Shown here: positions 1-5,165 of the stretch, in pieces
Numbering within the stretch: the stretch's first letter is position 1
Layout: each line of letters starts with the position of its first letter
Origin: JACQAI01 sp035507915
GTDB taxonomy: Bacteria; Pseudomonadota; Alphaproteobacteria; Elsterales; Elsteraceae
DNA length: 9,444 bases
Direction: 5' to 3'
NCBI GenBank assembly: GCA_035507915.1
Contig: DATJNS010000375.1
Location: forward strand, 1 to 9,444
Made by a program: the position numbers and the translations under genes
Notes under the pieces: generated by a model
Seen by the model: the letters and a program-made list of their open reading frames with translations, nothing else
The model's database searches: none
Told to the model about the DNA's origin: nothing

Positions 1-1184
1 TCCTCGAGCTCGGTCAGGAACCGCGTCTCGGGCGCGCGGCGTCCCGGACGTTCCTCGAGCACCTTGCGGATGTGCGCGGCGAGCGGGATGTGGCGCACCA
101 GCGCGTCGGCGAAGATGCGCTTGCGCTCCTGCAGGTCGGCCTCGGAATAGGCGCGACCGGTCCCGGTCAGCTCGATGTCGCCGCCGGCGACGTTGGCGAA
201 GCCGAGCAGCTGCAAGGTCTCGATCAGCGGGATCAGATCGTCGGTCGACAGGCTGGCGTAGTCGGCGAGCACCGGAAGGTCGGCGCGACCCTTGAAGCGA
301 TCCTCCATCAGGGCGTCGACCAGACCGCTGAGCTGCTGCACCGGCGCCTCGGGCAGGCGGTAGTAGAGCCCGATCGTCTCGCCCTTGACGCCGCGCTTGC
401 CGACCTCGCGGCCGGCGCGCGTGGTCAGCTGCGTGTAGACGTGGTCCACGATGGCCCGGAAACTGGCGCTGTTCCAGTCGCGCGGCCGCGGCAGGGTGAC
501 GGGCACCTCCGCCACGATGTGACCCGGGTCGCTGCCGAAGATGATGATGCGGTCGGCCATCTCGACCGACTCCTCGATGTTGTGCGAGACCAAGAGGATG
601 CTCTTGGTCGGGATCTTGTGCTCCAGCCACAGATCGACCAGATCGCCGCGCAAGGTTTCGGCGGTCAGCACGTCGAGCGCGGAGAACGGCTCGTCGAGCA
701 GGAGGATGTCGGGGTTGACGACCAGCGCGCGGGCGAAGCCGACGCGCTGGCGCATGCCGCCCGACAGCTCCTTGGGATAGGCCGATTCGAAGCCGTCGAG
801 CCCGATCAGGTCGATGGCGGCGATCGCCCGCTCGCGCCGCTCGGCGAGCGGCACGCCCTGCGACTCGAGCCCGAGCTCGACGTTGCCGAGCACGGTCAGC
901 CAGGGGAACAGCGCGAAGGTCTGGAACACCATGCCGGCGCCGCGGATCGGTCCGGTGACGCGCTCGCCGTGATAGCGGATCTCGCCGCCGGTGGGCTCGG
1001 TCAGGCCGGCGATCAGACGCAGGAAGGTCGATTTGCCCGACCCCGACTTGCCGAGCACGGCGACGATCTCGCCGGTGCCGAGGCGGAAGTCGACCTGGTC
1101 CAGCACCAAGCGCCCGGCGCGGTCCGGCGTCTGGTAGGTCTTGCTGACGTGGTCGACGGAGACCAGGAGGGAAGCGTCGTTCAT
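1..1184 (-). CDS. ABC transporter ATP-binding protein, nitrate/sulfonate type with C-terminal extension (3' end cut by window)
   Basis: This is the ATPase subunit that would power the permease encoded just upstream, at the inner face of the membrane. The 394 visible residues start MNDASLLVSVDHVSKTY. Walker A is GKSGSGKST at residues 45-53, the Q-loop glutamine is at 88 (MVFQTFALFPW), the signature is LSGGMRQR at 140-147, Walker B is ILLLDEP at 160-166 and the switch histidine is in LLVSHN at about 201. All catalytic elements look intact. From about residue 255 a second region follows (VGKRGVKGETIGLYYRLPEA, then predicted helices to the edge). This resembles the AAA-associated C-terminal domain carried by some transporters of the nitrate/sulfonate/taurine class. 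The ATG at 1184-1182 lies six bases after the permease stop and has no strong Shine-Dalgarno, which suggests translational coupling. The substrate cannot be read from the sequence; anion or sulfonate uptake is inferred from the family. The frame is still open at base 1, so the C-terminus lies outside. Confidence 0.93.
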   Translation of the reverse strand, partial: MNDASLLVSVDHVSKTYQTPDRAGRLVLDQVDFRLGTGEIVAVLGKSGSGKSTFLRLIAGLTEPTGGEIRYHGERVTGPIRGAGMVFQTFALFPWLTVLGNVELGLESQGVPLAERRERAIAAIDLIGLDGFESAYPKELSGGMRQRVGFARALVVNPDILLLDEPFSALDVLTAETLRGDLVDLWLEHKIPTKSILLVSHNIEESVEMADRIIIFGSDPGHIVAEVPVTLPRPRDWNSASFRAIVDHVYTQLTTRAGREVGKRGVKGETIGLYYRLPEAPVQQLSGLVDALMEDRFKGRADLPVLADYASLSTDDLIPLIETLQLLGFANVAGGDIELTGTGRAYSEADLQERKRIFADALVRHIPLAAHIRKVLEERPGRRAPETRFLTELE

Positions 1185-1190
1185 GGCCGA

Positions 1191-2930
1191 TCAATCCAAG
1201 CGGAGCCGCTCGGCGGCGAGGTCGTAGAGCCGACGCCAGAGCAGACGGTTGAACGCTATCACATAAAGGCACAGCACCCCGATGCCGAGCGCGATGCGGG
1301 GAAAGTCGCCGGACTCGGTCGACCGCGCGATGTAGGCGCCGACCCCGGTCGCGGTCAGGGTGGTGTCGCCCCAGTGCACGACCTCCGAGACGATGCTGGC
1401 GTTCCACGAGCCGCCCGAGGCGGTCAGCGCTCCGGTCACGTAGGCCGGGAAGATGCCGGGCAGGATCAGGCGGCGCCACCACAGCCAGCCGCGCAGCCCG
1501 AGATTGTTGGCGACGTAGTGGAGGTCGGTCGGCAGCACGCTCGCGCCGGCGATCACGTTGAAGAGGATGTACCACTGGGTGCCGAGGATCATCAGCGGGC
1601 TGATCCACACCTCGACGTTGAGGCCGAAGTGCACGATCAGGGACACCGCGATCGGGAAGAACAGGTTGGCCGGGAAGGCCGCCAGGAACTGCACGATCGG
1701 CTGGGCGCGCCGGGCGATGCGCGGCCGGAGCCCGATCCACACGCCGATCGGGACCCAGATCACCGAGGCGAGCGCGATCAGGATCAGCACACGGAGCGCA
1801 GTCGCCAGGCCCAAGGCCAACACGGTCAGCACCTCGTGCAGCCCGACCTCCTGCGCGACGTAGAAGCCGAGGCGCACCGCGACACCGAGCCCAAGCAGGC
1901 GCAGCAGCGTGTCCCACAACCGCTCGCGGATGCGCGCGACGCGCGCGCTCGACGGCGGCAATGTCACGGGCAGCCGCGGCAGCGCCTGAAGCAGCCGCAG
2001 GAACCCGGCGCGCCCGAACTCCCACGCCCAGTCGAGCAGCTCGACGATGTGCGCCCGCTGCAGCAAGGTGAGGAACCACGGCCGCTCGGGCTCCTCGCCG
2101 GCGGTCTCCTCGGAGCGGAACTTGACCGACCAGGCGAGCAGCGGGCGGAACAGCAGCTGGTCGTAGATCAGGATGACGGCGAACATCACGAGCACGGCGT
2201 AGCCGACCGCCTCGAGATTGCGCTGGTCGATCGCCTGGGCGATGTACGAGCCGACCCCCGGCAGCATGATGGTCTGCGACGACACCGTGATCGCCTCGGA
2301 TGCGACCACGAAGAACCAGCCGCCCGAGACCGACATCATCATGTTCCACAACAGGCTCGGCATGGCGTGCGGCACCTCGAGGCGCCAGAACGCCGCCCAC
2401 GGCCCGAGATGGTACATGCGCGCGGCCTCGCGCAGGTCGCCCGGCACGGTGCGGAACGACTGGTACAGGCTGAACGTCATGTTCCACGCCTGCGACGTGA
2501 AGATCGCGAAGATCGCGGCGCACTCGACGCCGAGCAGGCTGCCCGGGAACAGCGCGATGAAGCCCGTGATCGTGATCGACAGGAAGCCGAGGATGGGCAC
2601 CGACTGCAGGAGGTCGAGCACCGGGATCAGGAGCTTCTCGGCCTGCCGGTTCTTGGCCGCCAGCGCGGCGTAGGCGAAGCTGAACACCAGCGACACCGCG
2701 AGCGCGGCGAACATGCGCAGCACGGTGCGCAGCGCGTAGTACGGCAGCACCGACGGGTCGAGCGAGATCGGCAGCGGATCGCCGAGCCGGTAGGGCACGT
2801 CCATCTTGCTGCCGCCCCAGGCGAGCAGCGCGATGCCGCCCAGCACCAGCGGGAAGGCGACCAGATCCCAGATGTTCGGCTTCAGGCGATCCGGCCACGC
2901 GACGACCGGCTGCCCCCACATCAACCGCAT
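1191..2930 (-). CDS. ABC transporter permease with two fused permease domains (anion/NitT-TauT type)
   Basis: This inner-membrane protein of 579 residues contains both halves of the transport channel in one chain, as in the duplicated-permease anion transporter family (COG4986-like). The numbering is from the ATG at 2930. The first half covers roughly residues 60-270 and has the cytoplasmic coupling loop EAARMYHLGPWAAFWRLEVP at about 168-187. A hydrophilic linker runs from about 270 to 345. The second half, about 345-575, has an equivalent loop, VANNLGLRGWLWWRRLILPG, at about 473-492. The halves show internal homology: GVGSYIAQ in the first is matched by GVGAYIAR in the second. Hydrophobic stretches occur throughout both halves. 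I prefer the ATG at 2930 because AGGGA lies seven bases before it; a GTG six codons upstream (2948) has no ribosome-binding site. The ATPase gene follows after six bases, and no binding-protein gene is seen. Assignment to the permease family is certain, but the substrate is unknown. Confidence 0.93.
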   Translation of the reverse strand: MRLMWGQPVVAWPDRLKPNIWDLVAFPLVLGGIALLAWGGSKMDVPYRLGDPLPISLDPSVLPYYALRTVLRMFAALAVSLVFSFAYAALAAKNRQAEKLLIPVLDLLQSVPILGFLSITITGFIALFPGSLLGVECAAIFAIFTSQAWNMTFSLYQSFRTVPGDLREAARMYHLGPWAAFWRLEVPHAMPSLLWNMMMSVSGGWFFVVASEAITVSSQTIMLPGVGSYIAQAIDQRNLEAVGYAVLVMFAVILIYDQLLFRPLLAWSVKFRSEETAGEEPERPWFLTLLQRAHIVELLDWAWEFGRAGFLRLLQALPRLPVTLPPSSARVARIRERLWDTLLRLLGLGVAVRLGFYVAQEVGLHEVLTVLALGLATALRVLILIALASVIWVPIGVWIGLRPRIARRAQPIVQFLAAFPANLFFPIAVSLIVHFGLNVEVWISPLMILGTQWYILFNVIAGASVLPTDLHYVANNLGLRGWLWWRRLILPGIFPAYVTGALTASGGSWNASIVSEVVHWGDTTLTATGVGAYIARSTESGDFPRIALGIGVLCLYVIAFNRLLWRRLYDLAAERLRLD

Positions 2931-2937
2931 GACGACG

Positions 2938-2942
2938 TCCCT
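2938..2942 (-). promoter_or_regulatory. Ribosome-binding site that decides the permease start
   Basis: On the minus strand AGGGA is followed by a seven-base spacer and then ATG at 2930-2928. The longer frame could begin at GTG 2948, but that codon is preceded by a C-rich stretch with no Shine-Dalgarno. This favours the 579-residue form over the 585-residue form. Confidence 0.5.
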
Positions 2943-3049
2943 GTTCACGCGGGCGGCAGGGGGCGAGCCCAGGCGCGGTCCGCGGCCAGGGATTTACCCT
3001 ATGGCGCGCGCGCTTGGGAACCCCGATTCAGCGCGGCATCGTGACGATT

Positions 3050-3082
3050 GAAAGACAACCGCCCGTCGCCGACGTGCGGGCG
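3050..3082 (-). terminator. Weak terminator-like hairpin after the rhodanese gene
   Basis: Read on the minus strand, 17 bases after the rhodanese stop codon, CGCCCG (3082-3077) can pair with CGGGCG (3065-3060) across an 11-base loop. The sequence GTTGTCTTTC follows. The stem is short, the loop is long and the T tract is interrupted, so this is only a possible or leaky terminator. It would separate the rhodanese gene from the ABC transporter genes. Read-through is equally possible. Confidence 0.2.
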
Positions 3083-3093
3083 CCGACGTGCGG
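3067..3093. repeat. Tandem direct repeat of 13 bases
   Basis: The 13-mer CGCCGACGTGCGG occurs exactly at 3067-3079 and again at 3081-3093, one base apart (period 14). It sits in the gap just beyond the rhodanese stop codon, upstream of the transporter genes. It could be a small duplication, or a site affecting RNA folding or protein binding. The short length and GC-rich context make any function uncertain. Confidence 0.55.
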
Positions 3094-3098
3094 TCGCG

Positions 3099-4697
3099 TC
3101 AAGCCCGCGGCGCGATGTGGAAGCGCGCGTCGCCGTCGCGCTCGATCTGGGCGACCAGGTCGATCTCCCAGCTGAGATAGTCCCGCATCGCGGCTTCGAC
3201 GCCGGCCTTGCGGTCGTAGGGTCGGTACCAGGCATCGTCGGCCTCGTCGGCCAGATTGGTGTCGCCGGTCTCGATCGGCAGCTCGGCGGCGCGCCACGCC
3301 GCCGTGCCGCCGTCGAGCACCTTGACGGGCCGGCCGCTCGCCGCGGCGGCCTCGGGCGCGGCCAGCCGCGCCAGCACGCCGTCGGGCGAGGTCAGCACCA
3401 GGGTCGCGGCGGGCGGCAGCTTGGCGAGGCTGGTCGCGAAGCGCGAGCGGATGGCAAACCAGGCGCCCGGGATGTGGCCCGCGCGGTAGGCGAGGCTGTT
3501 GTCGAGATCGACCACGACCGCCTGCTTGGCGTCGAGCGCGGCCTTGAGCGCGGCCGGCGCGATCGTCTCGACCTTGACCTTGTCGAGCCCCGGCACACTG
3601 ACGGGCTCGGCGCCGGCAACCAGGGTCTCGCCGACGAGCGCGTCGGCCAGCACGTAGACCTCCTGCCAGCCCATCTGGATCAGCCACGACGCCGTCATGA
3701 CGGCGCGCACGCCGTGGTCGTCGAACAGCACCAGGCGGGCGTTGCGCGTGCCGACATACTGGTCGGTCGACTGCACGAGCTGACCGCCGGCGGCGTGGCG
3801 CGTGCCGGCGACGTGGCCGCGCTGGTACTCCTCGGGCGAGCGCACGTCGAGCAGATAGAGCGAGCGCTGCTCGCGCTCCGCCTTGAGGGCTTCGAGCCGC
3901 TTCTTGTCGATCGTCTGCACGCCGAAGCGTTTGGCGACCGCGGCGGCCGCCTGCTTCGCCTTGGCGATGCCCGCTGGCGTCGGGTCCGGCGCGAGCTGCG
4001 TGGCGCCCTTGGCGACCTTGAAGCCGGCGAGATGCCAGCCCATCGTGCCGTTCTTGAGCGCCACCACCTTGTTCGGGATGCCGGCGTTGATCAGCGACTG
4101 TGCGCCGATGATGCTGCGCGTGCGCCCGGCGCAGTTGACGACGACCAGCGTGTCGGGCGACTTGACGAGATCGTGCACGCGCCAGACCAGCTCGGCGCCC
4201 GGGCAGTCGATGCCGGTCGGGATGCTCATGTTGCGGTATTCGGTCAGCGGACGGCTGTCGAGGATGATCATGTCGGCGCCGGCGTCGAGCTTGGCCTTGA
4301 TCTCCTCGGCGTCCATGCGCGGCGTGTTCTCGTGGTGCTCGACGTACTCGCCGAACGCCTTCGACGGGACGTTGACGCCGCTGAACAGCTCGTAGCCCGC
4401 CTTGGCCCACGCCTCGAGGCCGCCGGCGAGCCGCCGGACGTCGCGATAGCCGAGCGCGGTCAGCTTGGCGGCCGCCTTGGCCGCGAGCCCGTCGTCGGCA
4501 TCGCACAGCACGATGCGGGTGCCCTTGCGGGGCACCAGCGCCTCGATGCGGAGCTCCAGGCGCGACAGCGCCATCGAGACGGCGAACAGGAGATGGCGCT
4601 TGGAGAACACGCCCTCCTCGCGCACGTCGAGCAGCGCCAGCTCGCCACCGTCATGCAGCATCGCCTTGAGCTCGGAAGCGGTCACCGTCGCGGCCAT
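3099..4697 (-). CDS. Rhodanese-like protein with four tandem rhodanese domains (sulfurtransferase family)
   Basis: Rhodaneses move sulfane sulfur through a persulfide on an active-loop cysteine. This 532-residue protein (numbered from ATG 4697) appears to hold four rhodanese folds, at roughly residues 5-105, 125-230, 262-355 and 378-476. A C-terminal tail, with WYRPYDRKAG near 490-499, follows. Repeated signatures are visible: LALLDVREEG in domain 1, MIILDSRPLTEYR in 2, LYLLDVRSPEEYQRGHVAGT in 3 and AVVVDLDNSLAYRAGHIPGA in 4. The active loop has a cysteine in domain 1 (LCDADDG, Cys65) and in domain 2 (NCAGRTRS, Cys189, the most canonical loop). Domain 3 has LFDDHG and domain 4 has LTSPDG at that place, so both look inactive. 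There is no signal peptide, so it is probably cytoplasmic. The start at 4697 is set by GGAGGA six bases upstream; an in-frame ATG at 4730 would lie inside the likely promoter. The partner and substrate are unknown. A link to sulfur metabolism is family knowledge, and its role here is inference. Confidence 0.92.
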   Translation of the reverse strand: MAATVTASELKAMLHDGGELALLDVREEGVFSKRHLLFAVSMALSRLELRIEALVPRKGTRIVLCDADDGLAAKAAAKLTALGYRDVRRLAGGLEAWAKAGYELFSGVNVPSKAFGEYVEHHENTPRMDAEEIKAKLDAGADMIILDSRPLTEYRNMSIPTGIDCPGAELVWRVHDLVKSPDTLVVVNCAGRTRSIIGAQSLINAGIPNKVVALKNGTMGWHLAGFKVAKGATQLAPDPTPAGIAKAKQAAAAVAKRFGVQTIDKKRLEALKAEREQRSLYLLDVRSPEEYQRGHVAGTRHAAGGQLVQSTDQYVGTRNARLVLFDDHGVRAVMTASWLIQMGWQEVYVLADALVGETLVAGAEPVSVPGLDKVKVETIAPAALKAALDAKQAVVVDLDNSLAYRAGHIPGAWFAIRSRFATSLAKLPPAATLVLTSPDGVLARLAAPEAAAASGRPVKVLDGGTAAWRAAELPIETGDTNLADEADDAWYRPYDRKAGVEAAMRDYLSWEIDLVAQIERDGDARFHIAPRA

Positions 4698-4703
4698 CGC
4701 GCA

Positions 4704-4709
4704 TCCTCC
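4704..4709 (-). promoter_or_regulatory. Shine-Dalgarno of the rhodanese gene
   Basis: GGAGGA on the minus strand lies six bases before ATG 4697-4695. It is a near-perfect ribosome-binding site and fixes the start. The in-frame ATG at 4730 is thereby disfavoured. Confidence 0.75.
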
Positions 4710-4725
4710 GTTGGTGCGGCGCGGC

Positions 4726-4754
4726 AGCATAGCGCGCGCCGTCGCGCATGGGAA
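4726..4754 (-). promoter_or_regulatory. Candidate sigma70-type promoter for the rhodanese gene
   Basis: On the minus strand TTCCCA (4754-4749) is separated by exactly 17 bases from TATGCT (4731-4726). Each hexamer matches four of six consensus bases. Transcription would begin near 4719, giving a leader of about 22 bases that contains the GGAGGA site. The fit of spacing, leader and start codon is good, but high-GC alphaproteobacterial promoters are poorly predicted by eye. Confidence 0.4.
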
Positions 4755-4757
4755 ACG

Positions 4758-4803
4758 CCGGCGCGCGCGGCATCACGGCCATTGACGACCCGGCGCGCGC
4801 GGC
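4758..4803. repeat. Pair of 14-base direct repeats in the divergent control region
   Basis: CCGGCGCGCGCGGC occurs exactly at 4758-4771 and 4790-4803, with a period of 32 bases, about three helical turns. The core is an alternating GC tract. The pair lies between the candidate rhodanese promoter and the start of the small plus-strand gene. It may be an operator pair for both directions, but chance recurrence of a low-complexity GC word is a real alternative. Confidence 0.45.
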
Positions 4804-4816
4804 CGACGCTGGTGCC

Positions 4817-5122
4817 ATGAGCCGGCTTGCCAACCTGCAGCACCGTGTCCTGCAGCACGCCGTCGACCAGCTCGAGAGCCTGGTCGCGACGTCGCACCGG
4901 GCGGGTCGCGGCCTGGTCGACGGCACCGCCGTGATCCGCCAGGAGGCCGTCATCGCGCGCCACGCGCGCGATTTCGGGTGGCTCGCGCGCCTGCATCTCG
5001 AGGCCGACGCCACCGCGTACGAGATCAGCTACGCGGCGCGGCGCTGGTTCGAGCGGCCGGGCCGCCCGGCGGCGCAACTCAGGATCCGCGATCTGGTCGG
5101 CGCACCGGTGGCGCGATTCTGA
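4817..5122 (+). CDS. Small hypothetical protein of 101 residues at the head of the hyu cluster
   Basis: I do not recognise this protein. It begins MSRLANLQHRVLQHAVDQLE and ends in RIRDLVGAPVARF. It looks soluble, with a predicted helical N-terminal half, several histidines and arginines, and no signal peptide or membrane segment. Third codon positions are strongly G or C and the residue composition is balanced, unlike the Arg/Pro-rich shadow frames nearby, so I think it is real. I chose ATG 4817; the frame could extend to ATG 4748, but the extra residues (MGNAGARGITAIDDPARAAD) fall across the control region and repeat. Neither start has a clear Shine-Dalgarno. It ends 43 bases before hyuA on the same strand and may be cotranscribed with it. 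It could be an accessory or regulatory factor of the hydantoinase operon, or unrelated. No function is assigned. Confidence 0.6.
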   Translation: MSRLANLQHRVLQHAVDQLESLVATSHRAGRGLVDGTAVIRQEAVIARHARDFGWLARLHLEADATAYEISYAARRWFERPGRPAAQLRIRDLVGAPVARF

Positions 5123-5165
5123 GGCACGTCGCAATCCGGCCCGAACCCGCAAGGCGCATCCGCTC

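Noticed and set aside
2949..3040. Promoter for the ABC transporter genes in the gap before the permease
   Set aside because: TAGGGT-like and TTGTCT-like hexamers occur on the minus strand, but no pair has acceptable spacing and match, so I could not support one.
72..3044. A 990-codon open frame on the plus strand, antisense to both ABC transporter genes
   Set aside because: The translation is low-complexity, rich in Arg, Gln, Asp and His, with no recognisable domain. The opposite strand encodes clear ATPase and permease motifs. Long antisense frames are expected in very GC-rich coding DNA.
4698..4730. Longer rhodanese start at ATG 4730
   Set aside because: It would add MLPRRTNGGCA, which overlaps the likely -10 element and the Shine-Dalgarno of the ATG at 4697.
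3048..4820. A 590-codon plus-strand open frame opposite the rhodanese gene
   Set aside because: It is a shadow frame. The minus strand has four rhodanese repeats with a perfect Shine-Dalgarno and a plausible promoter.
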